Positions 10,901 through 24,100 of a stretch of 64,000 nucleotides of DNA are shown piece after piece (the stretch's first letter is position 1; every line of letters begins with the position of its first letter). The translations under genes were made by a program, and so were the position numbers. Origin of the DNA: Ostrinia nubilalis. Taxonomy: Eukaryota > Arthropoda > Insecta > Lepidoptera > Crambidae. Where the stretch lies: assembly GCF_963855985.1 (NCBI RefSeq), contig NC_087111.1:4903001-4967000 (forward strand), read 5' to 3'. The notes beneath the pieces are model-generated. The model worked only from the letters and a program-made list of their open reading frames with translations, did no database searches and was not told the DNA's origin.

Positions 10901-13728
10901 TGAAAACACGTTATAAACATTTTTTGAACTGATTGAAACTAAATAATGTTATTCGCTTAGCATTATGTCATTGATGACCTTAACTTCAAACTCCTATGTT
11001 CTTCTGATTAATTTCGTTGCGGATCCAATGACAGTTTAACTTTCCCCCGGGACAAACTTGACCTTCATTGGGTGGGTTTTTATGGCGGTCAAGCTGTAGA
11101 TCCTGGCTACACAGGAGTTGCAGCGGTGGGAACGAGAGGTGGGAATAGTCCCGATAGCATTATGTCATCAACATCGTCAGGTCATTTAGGTACATCCTTG
11201 CAGGAGGATGACCTTCTATAATTTGATACAGGCAAAAGGAGAGGCAAATGAGTATCGTATACGATATCCATACCTACCGCCGGGGGACGGCAGATTACGT
11301 GGGGCTCGAACCCACTAAAAATCTGGGGTGTTTCCTCTGCCGCATAGTGGTCGGCGCCTTGGGTACTAGAAACGACCAAGGCGCCTTCCGCGAACGTCCC
11401 GCCCTACACGGCGGGACCCAACACGCCCCCACTTAGGTAATGGGGGGCCGACAGGATTAGCCGGAACCATGAGGATTTGGCCTTACACTGTCACGCTGCG
11501 CCACGCTGACCAGGCGGTTAGGGGAAGCAATAGCAGAGAACTCAGTAGTATAGTTTTGGGATCGATTAAAGTGAGTGAAACGTATCCCCAACGGTCGTTT
11601 TGACGACAGAACCTTTTCGTCAATGGATGTTCAATCAAAAGCGTGTCGACGACACATATCATCATCATCATCATCATCATCATCTCAGCCATAGAACGTC
11701 CACTGCTGAACATAGGCCTCCCCCAATGCTTTCCATGTTGATCGATTGGTAGCGGCCTGCGTCCAGCGCTTCCCTGCTACTATTATGATATCGTCGGTCT
11801 ACCGGTGGGACTTCGCCGACACACATTTAATGCTAAATAACGTTTGTTGCTGTAATTTAATAAATAATTGATATGTGAACAAATAGTACAGTTATATCTA
11901 CGCTGTAAATCATAAAATTAATACCAATTCGCAACTGATCTAGAAAACATGCAATTAAAACAATTCGCGAAACAATTCGCAACGCCCTACGATGATTGCG
12001 GTATATTAGTATTGCACAATCCGTTTGTGTACGGATATTCCAAGGGAAGTGTTTAACATTCGTGGGTAATCCTGAAAGGATAGACTGAAAGGTTACACGC
12101 ACATCCTAATCAGAATTTTCCATTGAACTACTTTTACACCTACGAGTACCTACTAATGTATGTTCAGTCGCATGTAGGTAAACCTGAAGATGGAAATCAT
12201 TGAGGGAGGCCTATTCAGCAGTGGACGTCCTATGGCTGAAATGATGATGATGATGATTAGGTAAATCTCACTGGACTCCGATAAGGCTATCGGTAGTACC
12301 TAAGGCTTGCATCTTGCTAACCTGAATACTGACTATTACTGACCAACATGAACATGACACAACTTAAGCAATGTAACTCAGTACCTACCTGTTGAGTTGT
12401 TTGTTTCAGTTTATTTTTATGATTTCTTTTCGAAAGAGACTGAAAATTTGTTTCATGTTTTGCGATGAAATTAACTGTTAGGTACCTACGGTACTAATTA
12501 CAACATTACATTTGTTGTACTCATTTTGATAGTACCTAGTTAATTAATCGAAGACCTTCTACGTGTACGATAAATAATAAATATCGTCATGATTTGTTGT
12601 TGCCAAACAAGAATTAACGTTAACTATTAATCTATTGTAGGTATTTATTTAGACTTTAACTTTTCAGGAAAATCTCATAATAGCAATGTCTAAATAAGTA
12701 GGTAGGTATGTACGAGTACGTACGTATCAAAGACAGAATTTTATTCAACTCTACTGAAGAACCCATGAACCCATGGACTCAAAAGCGATTGTACAGTTTT
12801 ATTACGAAACTAAAACACGTTATTCAAAATTTCATGAATGTAAAGTTGTTGTTTGACCAAAATCCTAGTTAGTTAAACTCATAGTTAATCGCATCTTACC
12901 ATAACTTGAGAACGCTTAAGGTACAATGGGTCATTTAGTTAAGAGTTTTTGATCATGTGGTAGCTATATCTACTTGAATGCATAGGATAACGCTTGCATT
13001 CGTAATTAAGCCACCAGAATCAAATTCGAATGACGTGCTGCACGCAAACCCTATCTCTAGTAAGTACTTTTCCATTCACGTTATGATTCTTCTACAATAT
13101 CAGTTTTGCATGTTCCTTAGTAAAAGTGGTAAAAGTGTAATTCGTTTCTTTTCGTAGAGGTATTAGGTATCTTATGATTAATGTTAGCAAAATAAGGAAT
13201 GAAAGCGAAACTTGAAAATGTAGGTAGTTACTTTAAAGTAGGTAAGTATTATTTACTGAAGGAAGACACATTGCCCATGTGTCAATAATACATTATAGTA
13301 TTTAACTTCTCGAAAACCTAACTGTCTTAATAATAACCTTCGGAAAACCTATCTTTCCAAAAACCTAACTCTGAAAACGTAGGTAACTCTATGAAAACCT
13401 AACTCTGGAACTAAACTTTCCGAAAACCTAACTTTAGCAATTAAACTCAAAATGTAACAACTCATTCAAATTGACTGCATAATAAGAGATACTTTAGTAG
13501 GAATTAGTGTACAAACTTTCCTTCAAATCTTGACAAAAAGTAAGAGAAAATAAATATAAAAAACTTACGGCTGCTGTCTCCTATGAGTTGTAGCGCATGC
13601 CCCACAATAGGCAAGCCGCCTGGAAACTTCGGGGGTTCGTTGTCCGTGTCAGGACAACTCTTCTTCCACAAGTAGTAAGAGTACAACACACACACCACAC
13701 ATATTAATATCGGTACTAGAAACGTCAT
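4987..13728 (-). CDS. cytochrome P450, CYP4 clan (CYP340/CYP341-like), complete
   Basis: This should be a haem-thiolate mono-oxygenase anchored in the ER membrane, oxidising lipophilic substrates with NADPH-P450 reductase; the substrate cannot be read from sequence. Ten exons were placed: 13569-13728, 10810-10899, 10058-10168, 9693-9878, 8894-9090, 8355-8427, 7929-8121, 7029-7180, 5801-5980 and 4987-5141. All have GT-AG borders and sum to 1497 bp (498 aa plus stop), normal for a P450. The start MTFLVPILICVVC is a hydrophobic anchor followed by the hinge PGGLPIVGHALQL. The I-helix GGHDTS is near residue 307, the K-helix ESMR near 366, the meander FNPDRW near 418, and the haem loop FSLGRRMCIG has its cysteine near 446. 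All key residues are present. Introns hold two copies of a 253-bp MITE and several repeats. The family call within the CYP4 clan is from memory and less certain than the P450 call. Confidence 0.93.
5255..5375 (-). repeat. copy of ~190-bp interspersed repeat
   Basis: A partial copy containing 'gcaactcctgtgtagccagt' and 'aaactgtcattgga', as in the copy at 10972-11152. It lies in the last intron region of the P450. Confidence 0.6.
7232..7484. mobile_element. 253-bp MITE, copy 1 (P450 intron 7)
   Basis: The left end gtacggctagcacgaaaaat is an imperfect inverted repeat of the right end, which reads ...catgctagaggtac. It has the same length as the copy at 10336-10588 and differs at few bases. It is inserted inside a ~190-bp interspersed repeat: the uninterrupted phrase 'cttctgattaatttcg' at about 11003 shows the empty site, and CTG appears on both sides here. 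Confidence 0.75.
7483..7640 (+). repeat. ~190-bp interspersed repeat, interrupted by the MITE
   Basis: Contains 'tttcccccgggacgaacttg' and 'gttgcagcggtgggatcgag', the body of the repeat described at 10972-11152. Its first part lies at about 7203-7231, on the other side of the 253-bp MITE. Confidence 0.6.
7700..7920 (+). repeat. RTE LINE 3' tail
   Basis: Encodes a degraded version of the RTE carboxy end (GRWGRKVLEWQPRT-type sequence at about 7720-7760), continues through the 'gtggacgtc' phrase and ends in a tgatgatgatgat tail. It lies in P450 intron 7. Confidence 0.65.
10336..10588. mobile_element. 253-bp MITE, copy 2 (P450 intron 2)
   Basis: Same ends and same length as the copy at 7232-7484. 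The two copies sit in different introns of the same P450, in the same orientation. Confidence 0.75.
10972..11152 (+). repeat. ~190-bp interspersed repeat, reference copy
   Basis: This runs from about 'cctatgttcttctgattaat' through 'ctttcccccgggacaaactt', 'ggcggtcaagctgtagatcc' and 'ggagttgcagcggtgggaac'. At least seven other copies lie in the window: 4107-4225, 5255-5375, 7203-7640 (split), 15239-15395, 15480-15577, 21551-21715 and 39283-39445, in both orientations. I do not recognise the family; no coding capacity is visible. Confidence 0.7.
11655..11810 (-). repeat. RTE LINE 3' tail
   Basis: A (atc)n run at about 11658-11683 is followed by the complement of the RTE 3' end ('cactgctgaacataggcctc', 'gtagcggcctgcgtccagcg'). 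A second short tail in the other orientation lies at 12190-12262. Both are in P450 intron 1. Confidence 0.65.
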
Positions 13729-16700
13729 TGTGTATCACTCGAGCTTGAATGTAAGATAACGGTCGGATTAGTTTCAGGCTCATTAGTTGTTATCAGAACA
13801 AGCTCCAGCTGGTAAATAAACTATTAAGTTAATTGCGAAACAGAAGAAAGAAGCTACTAGGTCTGGTTAAATCTTATGACTCTTTGAACTACCCTTTCAC
13901 TGTTGAAGATAGAAAAAGTAAGATCTAAATTCAAAAGCAGCCTAAAAACTAAAAAAATAATTATGTTTTCTTTTTAAAACTACAACAAATGACAACTAAA
14001 ATTGAGTTTAAAAATACTAGTTCTTAAGTTTAAATGTTACTGGCCGAATAGGAAAGATATTGCACGCTTGAGAACCTCGACTTAAAAATTCGACCACAAC
14101 CAACACGAGTATAACACGCGATTTTAAAAAAACTTGTCGCACTTCCACAAATCACTGAAACGGAATTGGTATGAATATCCACCGCCATCCAACGCTAGAC
14201 TGAAAGAGGTTGGTTGGATAACTAGCAAACTATATTAATTAATAAATATATGACAATAAAACCGACCGGTCCTGTCGAAAGGAAGCTAGAGCGCAACGGA
14301 GTGAGCAGGACATTGCCTAAGTCAGTTTTATATTAGGCCAACACAGTCCTATGTCGGTGTTGCTTGTAGGAGTAGCCTAGGGGATATGGTGCAAAGAATA
14401 ATCAAGACCACCAAACTAAAAATGTATGTGGAAATTGCGCCGGTTCTCTCTCTTAAGTCAAGTTTATCTTTAAAATATTCTTCCAATTCATAATAACATT
14501 TTTCTTTTTAGGACTCTCTCCTACTTTACGTATGAAAATAGATCAAGAATTACACCAAATTATTACATCAAAATTGCCACATAATGAAAACGATATTTTC
14601 TATTACAGTGTGAAATTATTATTTCTTTATTGAGGCCATTGCCCATCACGCATAGCGGCGCGTTCTGTTACGTTTACTGTTATAATTACGTACGATATTG
14701 ATCCAATAACATATGAGTTTAATGAATTTATTAACATTACAAATCAATTATTTACAAACATGATTTTTAGATCGGGTTTAATGGCGGTTTATTCAAAATA
14801 AATACATTTATAAATTGCATTGTTGAGAAAAAAACAAGTACACAAAAATTATTAATTTCATATTTTAACAATGGATCTTTGTCTTGAATACCTAAATATA
14901 CGAGAATATTATTGAATTAATACTTCATTAGTGGACAGTCAATGTTATCTCTCCATCAACAAATTGATTATTCTATTGTGTATACTCACTCAAGCGAATA
15001 CCAAACATGGTGATGACAAAATCATGTGAACAAAATGTTTCCCAGCCCTCGGCCTACAATACTTGCGCCACTTAATTCATGGTCCTTCAGTTTTTTCAGT
15101 ATCCGCTCACGAACGGTATCCAATATCCAACCAATGTTATCACACTTCCTTCGTTTTGTAAGTTTTGTTTTTGACATACTTTGCGGCAAATGTGCCGAAG
15201 CGTGTGAACGGCAGACTGAAAAGTGGGTAACGAACTATTTCCACCTCTCGTTCCCAGTTCCCACCGCTGCAACTCCTGTGTAGCCAGGATCTACAGCTTG
15301 ACCGCCAATAAAACCCAACCAGTGAAGTTCAAGTTTGTCCCGAGGAAAAATTAAACTGTCATTGGATCCGTTACGAAATTATTCAGAAGACATAGGATTG
15401 TGGTTCTTCCTTCCAATACAAAGCGGATGACAAGTGACTAAACGAAGGTTTAATAAAAAAGTAGATAAGCCGTAGGATAGGGTTGGGATCTTATTGGCGG
15501 TCAAGCTGTGTAGATCCTGGCTACACAGGAGTTGCAGCGGTGGGAACTAGAGATGGGAATAGTCCCGTAAGCCATAGGGTAATGACACAATTTTTTATAC
15601 AAAAAAAGTAGGTCTCTTTTCCTTTGACCAGGCCAGTGCCTTTGTAAGTGATACCTACGTGCTACATGTAATACGTAGAGTCACGCTAGAACTATCATCA
15701 CACATAACATTCACTTGAACTACTCACTGGAGTATAACGAGTGTGATCCAGAAAAATCTATAGGTAAGTTATTGGAAACCCTACATAGTTGAGAAACATC
15801 GTAGGTATTTTTTGCTCAACAACCCTTACTTACGAGTTTATTAATTTTAAATGAGACAATATGAATTAGTTATCTGCGTTATTAATTGTACAAAGGGTTG
15901 TCTGGAAGAGATCATTCTTAGCGTTAAGCCCGCTAATTGTTCGGTTTGTTATTTCTTTTGTGTCATTTTTATGTGTTGTTCTTACAATAAATATTGTCAA
16001 CCTACTCAATCCTGTTAAAGTAATTAATTTTATTAAGTGAAAGGAATAATTATTTCCCAATGTGCCAATAAATTAAGTTTAGGTTCGCTTAGGAAACCAT
16101 TCAATTGGTTTTATCAGATGTTAGTGGAAGGGCCGAATGGACTACCCTGTGGCAGTCCAAGCGAAGTCTATTGCCTAACGTTTGTAGCCTACATGTTGTG
16201 CACTAAATCAGCAAAATAGTTCGTAACATTTTGAAATAACTTTAGCAGGCATGCTCTAGCAAATAACTTTAACGAAATAGTCAATCTAAAACCAGGATGA
16301 GTATTTAGACATAAACATAAATAAGTAATAAGTAGATTAAAGTGACGACACAGTGAAAATGTAGATCGGAAAATGAGTTACAACGCGGAGCGCAACATAC
16401 TACATAAATAAAAAAATATAAACAAACTAGCTTTTGCTCGCGGCTTCACCCGCGTGAAATTTAGTCTGTCACAGATCGTCATAAATTGTAGCCTATATGT
16501 TATTCTGGGTTATCAACAATAATACTGTAAAGTTTCATCAAAATCCGTTCAGTACTTTTTGCGTGAAAGAGTAACAATCATCCAGACATCCAAACTTTCG
16601 CATTTATAATATTAGTAAGATAGTAAGACAAGAGTACGGACGATGAGTCTGTAGACAGATAGTAATTAAAAAAATATTTTGTTTGTAGATTAACTTTTTC

Positions 16701-17730
16701 TATCACTTAAAACCATTCATGTTGAAAATGCTCGATTCTTGTATACAGTGCGCGCGAGAAATTCTTAAAAAGTAGTAGGTAGTAGTACCTTAGAACTAGT
16801 AACCTTAGAACTAAACCAAATTCGAAATAATTCATCGCCAAGGCTGAAAAATAGTCCTACTCATGGGGATGTTGCCTGGGTCAAAAAGCAAGAGTTTTAA
16901 TTAGTCCGTCAGTTAACTTATCAAAAAATACTCTACACGTATTTTTCACTTTTTCAAACTAATGAAAATTTAAAGAGATAAAGCGCCCCAAAGTTCATAA
17001 GAAGAGGCCCGTGACGTCAACGCTTGCTTAAAAATGCCGCACGTTGTGACGTCGTGCGCAACTTCAACGCACCATAACTATGTAATTATTTGTTAGATTG
17101 ACAAATAAAAATATATGTGTCCAATATTTTTTGATATTAAACATTACGGACTAAAAAAATTTTTTTAGGCAACTAGCCTGTATGAAGCATGAAACATTAG
17201 TATGGTTTATAAGACAGTTATAGTGGAATTTAACACTTCTAATTGTTACCTTTATAGTTTTAAAACCTTATTGTCTCGTGGTAAGGTCCAAAAACGATGA
17301 AATTGCTTTGTTTGTTATTAAAGTGTACGTTTCTGCTAGAATTTCTTCATCATCAACACTTTTTTGTACGAGGTGATGAGTAAAGTTGATAATAAAACAC
17401 TTGAGTAGGTACGATTGCAACAATATATTTTCAACTTTTAATTTGTTTTACAAAATGCGAAGTTTAGTCAATTTACAAGATATCAAAATTATTTATTTAC
17501 AACGTTTACAAGCAAGGAAACTTTGGACGTAAATTACGCAACTGTAACAAAAAGTTTTAGTTAATAAAATGTCAAATTAATAAAGTTATTACGAATTTCA
17601 TTATAGTGTAAGAAGGAGATAACTAACTTGAAATACACAAATTACACGGTTACAATGGTTGTCAAAATGCATTTAAACTGGCAGGCCCAATACACACTTA
17701 CAAGTAACGGGACAACTAAATAAGGTCCAA
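13729..17730. other. intergenic region, P450 promoter side to Mic60-A 3' side
   Basis: Positions 13740-13830 are the P450 upstream region, shared with 3420-3600. Two inverted copies of the ~190-bp repeat lie at 15239-15395 and 15480-15577, and a Helitron-like repeat at 16432-16622. An AATAAA on the minus strand at about 17490 may serve Mic60-A. The short open frames at 15026-15283 and 15866-16219 look like chance. No gene is supported. Confidence 0.5.
16432..16622 (-). repeat. Helitron-like lepidopteran interspersed repeat
   Basis: On the minus strand it begins near TCTTACTAATATTATAAATG and ends in a GC hairpin (cgcgggtgaagccgcgagc) followed by CTAGT. This start and end fit a short non-autonomous Helitron, and similar repeats are very common in Lepidoptera. 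A related copy lies at 62432-62662. The Helitron label is tentative. Confidence 0.5.
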
Positions 17731-17734
17731 TGCT

Positions 17735-18112
17735 ACTTACAGGTCCATCACAGTAGTAACAGGTCGTCTAAATATACTGCAGGCCCAATGCAGCGGCGTG
17801 GGCCAACACCGCCTCGGCCGCTTGCCTGGTCTCCAGGTGTGAACGTGCGGCATCGAACCATGTAGACGCTGCTAGTCTAGAAGCGCCCTCTAGTGAACTA
17901 ACATAGCGCAGTGCAAGTCCAATACTTACAGGTCCATCACAGTAGTAACAGGTCGTCTAAATATACTGCAGGCCCAATGCAGCGGCGTGGGCCAACACCG
18001 CCTCGGCCGCTTGCCTGGTCTCCAGGTGTGAACGTGCGGTATCGAACCAGGTCGACGCTGCCAGTCTAGACGCGCCCTCTAGTGAAATGACATAGTACAG
18101 TGCAGGTCTAAT
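17735..18112 (-). repeat. two extra copies of the Mic60-A terminal exon, 189-bp units
   Basis: Units at 17735-17923 and 17924-18112 repeat the last two thirds of the Mic60-A terminal exon plus the sequence just after its stop. Each unit is 189 bp, and the repeat runs into the real exon from 18113. Both extra copies are open, carry SLEGASRLAASTWFD and LETRQAAEAVLAHAAALGLQ, and end in the same TAG. Because the first stop on the transcript is in the real exon, the extra copies should be 3' UTR or downstream DNA. Each unit also has GTAAGT, a donor-like hexamer, just after its stop. Neither has its own splice acceptor. Confidence 0.85.
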
Positions 18113-18145
18113 ACTTACAGGTCCATCACAGTAGTAACAGGTCGT

Positions 18146-21100
18146 CTAAATATACTGCAGGCCCAATGCAGCGGCGTGGGCCAACACCGCCTCGGCCGCT
18201 TGCCTGGTCTCCAGATGTGAACGTGCGGCATCGAACCACGTGGACGCTGCCAGTCTAGACGCGCCCTCTAGTGAACTAACGTAGCGCAGTGCAGCCGCTA
18301 AGTTACCCCGTTCTATCCAGAATCTGAAAGGTATATGACATTTGGCCAATCGCTTATGGTCTTTAATAGCTTATTACGAACTTCTGTCAGGGAAACTACA
18401 ACTTTCTAAGACTACTATATCTATCCAAGTCCTGCGATACGGTATTGAAAAGGCTTCATAATTTTAATCCAGACTCTATTTTTTTTATGATTTGGCATCA
18501 TTGGAAAATTTACTGACCTAGCTCTCCGCAGTAAGTCAAACGTGTCTAGACCTTGGAACGGCTCCTGTGGTAATTTATCTTGTTCGGCTTGAGGAATGCA
18601 TGATAGCTGAAAAAGATAAAACAAACAATGACATGTTGATTAAGGTAAGTGCCCCCTACTTCGGTATATTAAGGCTCTTACGACTTTAACATTTTATTTA
18701 AAAATAACCAAGCATGATATCAGTATGAAAGCTTTTGTATGCTAAACTTTGGTCTTTTGACAGTAAGTTAATACATAATTTATAGTTATATAGTTTGAAC
18801 TTTTTTTTATATTAATTGTTCTGCGGACCTCTTGTTTGGATCCTGTTTCGTGACAAAATTTTGCTCTGTTTCTAAGTTCGTGAACTCATGTCCCCTATTT
18901 CGGGATAAGGTTTTATGCATCCAGTTAGGATATTTAAATAATGATTAAGGGTTTAATAAATTGAAAAATGATAATAAAAATTTAGAATAAAATAATTATG
19001 TGAAATTGACGATATTACTTACCTGAAATATTCATAAGAAATAATGTGTCTAGTAATATTTTGATTTGTTAATTCTAACAATATGTGAAAATATTTATAT
19101 AACCATTAGTAATGTAGGGGGGGGACTTACCCCCCCCCCCCCCTTCGTACCCATGAAATTTTGATTTGTTATTTCTAGCGATATGTGAAAATATTTATAT
19201 AACCATTAGAAATGTGGAGGGGGACTTACCCCCCCCCTCCCCCTTCGTAGCCATAAAATTTTGATTTGTTATTTGTAACACCCCCCCCCCCTTCTCCCCA
19301 TAATCCCACCCCTGGAGCTGTTTCAAGTGAGGGTAGCCCCCCCCCCTCCTGAAAATAACCCCAGATACGCCAATGACTCATAATAAAAAGTAAGTAATTA
19401 ATTAATTTCTTAGGTAGGTAAGTATTAAAAACTAAAAAATATGTCGATTTCTTTAATGGTATGTGTCATAAAAGTACCTAACACCATACATTTACATATC
19501 ACGAACTTGGAAAAAAGTAACAATAATACGGTTCCTTGTTTCGTGATACTGATTATTCCAAATTCCCCAAGTAAAATTCATGGATTATTGTCAAAATGTG
19601 TCAATTAACTATTATCTATCCCATATACAATACAAATAAACAAAGATAAATAAAACAAATCGAAATAAAACCAAAATTATGCTGGTACTACTTAAGCTAA
19701 TTTATCTTAAAATTGGTCATAATATGTGAACTTCAAACTCGTATCATATAAATTCTAGTGAACGAAACATATATACCGAATTTAGGTCATGAGAAACTTA
19801 AATAAATGCATTATTTGTTTCATAACTTACATTTAAATTATCATAAATAATTATTTAAAAACCAAGCATCAAAATGTTATCCATAATATCCTTGAATCGG
19901 TAGTGTCACGAAATAGGGGACACCCGAAAAATTATATGTACGCTATTTCGTGAGTCAATTAATCGCAATTTTAAAGGAATTCTACGTTTTCATATAACTT
20001 TTTTCTAAGCCAAATCAATTGTCAAGGAACACATGAAACCACTATTACAAGTTTTATTTAAATGGACGTTCCTTCGCCTTTTTATAAGCTTAAGAAGTTG
20101 GAGCGCTAACCTTACGGTGAGAACAACCTTTGCAAGCCGCACGGCTGTTTTTGGCTCTCTGAGAGTTTGAAGCTTCGTATTGCTCTCATTTTTGGCGCCA
20201 CAATGTTGGTACTTGGTTTTTTAGATAGCTTAAATAATAGAGTTTTTATAGTAATGAAGAATTTTTATAAATAATATTCCATTTGCTTATTATTTGAGCT
20301 AGAAAAAAAACTTACGAACTTACTAGTAGCCGTTTACCTTACTTAACATTTATAACATTCGTAAGAAATGGAGTACTTTTTTCTTTATTAAAAGCTTATT
20401 CATTTAGTCTTCACTGCATTAACACGAACCCTCTCTAATTTACCAAAGGCAAAGGAGGAAAAGCATCATAAAAATTGAGAATTTCCTACTTAGGGAGACG
20501 TCGTTACCTTACCTTATTTTCAGGGTTGAGATGTTGGGGTCGAGTTGTCAGATGGTCTAGTTGTAAGGGTTCGAGTTTTCAAGGTCAAGTTGGTTTTACT
20601 GTCGGGGTTTTGTCATAGGGTCAAGTTGTCTTTGGGTTAAATTGTCGTGATACTAACCTTCATAAAGAGCATCATGGATTGCAGCCAGGACAGGAAGTAG
20701 ATCGGCAGCGGCCCCCCGTCCTGCTCCACCAAGGCCACCCTCAGCGCCGCCTTCTCCATCTGTCACCACGTACAACTTCTCGGCTATTATTAGCGATTGT
20801 AGCCCTTATTGTACGCTTATTTGTACATACGCATTATCAGATTCGTCTAAAATCTAAACGCTTTTTTACCCTAAATTGTATGTATATTTAACACTAATAA
20901 ACAAAACACTAGAATTTTACAAATTCCTGAATGAAGGAAGAATTTTACAGGTTTTGGAGAAAAACAGCATATTGTCAAGAGTGGCAAAAGAAGCTAAAAG
21001 GATTTTATTTTAGTTGATGTTGAGCCAAAATGGATGAGAGAATTTTGACCAGCATTTTTACAAACAGTTTACGAGTATTTCCTCTGTGGACTATAGTCTA

Positions 21101-24100
21101 GTGTAGGACTTCGTTAAATACTTACTCTATGGTACCTCTCTCTCAGAACGCTCTCTGGTACTATGCCGTTGGTGCGCACCGACTCTGGGATCGCTTTGAG
21201 GACTGTCTTCACTAGTTTGTCATCATCACCTGTAAAAAGTTACAGCCTTTATCTTGTTATTTATTTGTTTACAAGGCTTATAGTAAGCTACCGACACTGC
21301 TTTAACAAATTATGTCTGTCAGTGATGAGAAGAATCAGTGCAAGAGACTAACTCAACACAAGGAATTACAAAATAATGGCTAACTGAGCATGTTCCTCAG
21401 CTATTTTCTTCCAAATGCTGCCAGCCATATTTTTGAATGAATTGCTGCTGTTATGAAGTTCGGACAATTTCACAGTTTTTAGCTTGCTGATCGTCCTTAC
21501 GTTAAAATCTTCTTTACCAGATCCCATCTGTTCCAGATACGCTAAAAGGACTTATTCCACCGCACATTCCCACCACTGCAACTCCTGTGTAGCCAGGATC
21601 TACAGCTTGACCGCTAATAAAACCCCAACTATTGAATGCCAAGTTTGTCCCGGGGAAAGTTAAACTGTCATTGGGCCCGCAACGAGATTAATCAGAAGAA
21701 CATAGCTGCATAGGAGTTCGCAGTTAAGAGCGTTGTAGCAAAAAGTTGGCGTTCGAATTTTAGGTTTTTATTGCTCGACGTCGCGTAGTGAGTGCGCAAC
21801 CTGAATTTATCTTCATGTACGATAGACAGTTTCAACGCTGCGTCGACTAAACGACTTTGGTCCGTTGTTGTATCGTACATAAATATTTTTTTTGTTTTCA
21901 AAAGAAAATGCTAAAGTTTTACGGAGAAAATAAAAAGTACTGTCCATAATAGATTCTTTGTATATTTTAATTAAATTTATACAAACAAGGATGAAGAAAA
22001 AATATTAGGTAGGCATATACTTATAAAAATAAACAACTCATTTTATTTGTTAACATAAAAAAAGTACCTACCTAACAACTTATAGTCCATTCAGTGTAAG
22101 AAAGTGATTATGACAGTTCTATTTAGTGAGGCGCTTCTTTTAAACCTAATCAATATTTTTTAGAATCGAGAATATTTTCTTAAGAAATCTAATCGATTTT
22201 ACCTACGAAAATTATAATCTACGAATTTTAATTATCTGGATATGGAATAAACGTTGTTACACAATAAATCGCAAATAATTAAATAATATGCATTTTATTT
22301 TATAAAAACAACAATTAATAACAATAACAAACAACTCATGGAGAAATCGCATAAAACACAACCGGCCATCAAGGCAAACGCACGCATACTGACTGACCTT
22401 TGACCTGCCTCTGCCTGAGAGAATAATTATTGCGATTCGATTGGTTGCGATTGTTCATGTCCATCCCTATGAGCAAAAGTTCAGATTAACGCATTAACGC
22501 ATATTTTTTCACAAATTTTAATAAATAATAAACTAATAAGTATTTGAAATTCTTATTTCTGTACCCCCAGTGAAAACGGAGTTAAGTCGAAAATGGTGAT
22601 TTTTGGGAAATCGCATTTGAAGTTAAAAAAAATCCTGCTTCGTCGCTATTAGAGATAACTTGGTGAAATATTTTTTAGGTGAAAGGTAATGTTAGATATA
22701 ATTAGGCAGTGTGCCAGTTTGGGAAATATAGCATGTGGTTTTTTCGTAATTAAATAAAAACCCAGTTATATCGCCATGCACGGCAACTTTACATTCGTGT
22801 AAAGTGATGTAATGGGACATAAATCATTTTACACCACACTGAATTGACCACCCGCTAACAAGTGTAAAGTGATACATTTTACGCCATTTCTGTTGATAGT
22901 TTTTTGTTTCTTCAATTTTAGAAAAAGTTGTAAAACAAACATTAGTAATTACACTATGAGGAATCATTATTTCAGGTTATTTAGGGTAAATCGTCCAAAA
23001 ATTGCTACTTATATCAATATACACCAATTTTGTGATGAGAAAAAAAATGTGTAAACTGATCTAACTAACATAATAGCGATCTAAGTATCCTAATAATTAT
23101 GTGTAAAGTGATATAAGTGGCGATTGTAAGGGAATAAGGCTAGAATTTTAGAGTGAATTCTAATTATTTACTCCTTAAATGTTTATTCTGATCTGAAACT
23201 ACTATTTTATTAATTATTACACCATATACAATGAATGATATCGGCCTAAATCACATACATTATCTCCTATTTTATAGAGTAAGTATTAGTTGAAGCAATT
23301 GGGTAATAAAGACCAGAAACAATAATGGTTTCACATCAACTAATTAGACAGGAGACAGAGAAAAGTTTGTTTTCTACAATTACCCTATTAGGAATCAAAC
23401 TCTGGACCAGAGATGATGATGCCAAGCTATATTGATTGCTTTTTGGCTACAGAAGGATAATATAAAAGTAAAGTCATAAAATGCATTTGTTTTCAACAAA
23501 GAGGCTTTTTAAAAGCCCTTTAACACGTCCTAGTATCACTTGAACCCTACTTTTATTTTGGGACATAAATGGGTCAGTGCTGAGAAGGAGCAGCGCAAGA
23601 TATTTAGCCACCCTTGTCAGCCTCTTCTTAAATCATAAATAACTTGAAAAAATCGAACTGCCTAAGAGGGGAATCTTCTTAAATCAATAGAGACATGAAT
23701 TAACAAGACATGTTATACTTGCGAGCTAAGCAGATAAAGTCCAGCAACCCATGCCATTTACATAATTATTTACTTTATACATAGTATCCATTCATAAGGA
23801 CTTACGTAGTTAGTTTTGCAGGGCAATCGAATATTGCACTTAACCTTTTGATTAGACCACTGTGCGCTATTTGATCTTCCTATTCCGACCGCTCCAGATC
23901 CCCCCAGGTAGCAGCAACCTATCTAGGTCGCTACAGGCCTTCTGCAGCGACCCTGGTGATTGGAGAATTTGAGCCTGTTGATCTGCTACGCTTCTGCACT
24001 CCTTGTGCACGTGCTGTGGTTTTTCTTCTGCCTCCATGCATCTTCTGCACAGTAGGCTGTCTGTACTACAGCTATACTGTGTAGGTGTTTGTTTAACATA

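Noticed and set aside
11290..11330. tRNA box-B-like sequence (gtgggttcgagccccac on the minus strand)
   Set aside because: No matching acceptor stem or box A in the right place; more likely repeat-derived than a tRNA gene.
19110..19340. Long C and G runs as a possible G-quadruplex regulator or CRISPR-like repeat
   Set aside because: Only two to three ~100-bp tandem units with slippage-prone homopolymers; no spacer pattern and no regulatory context.
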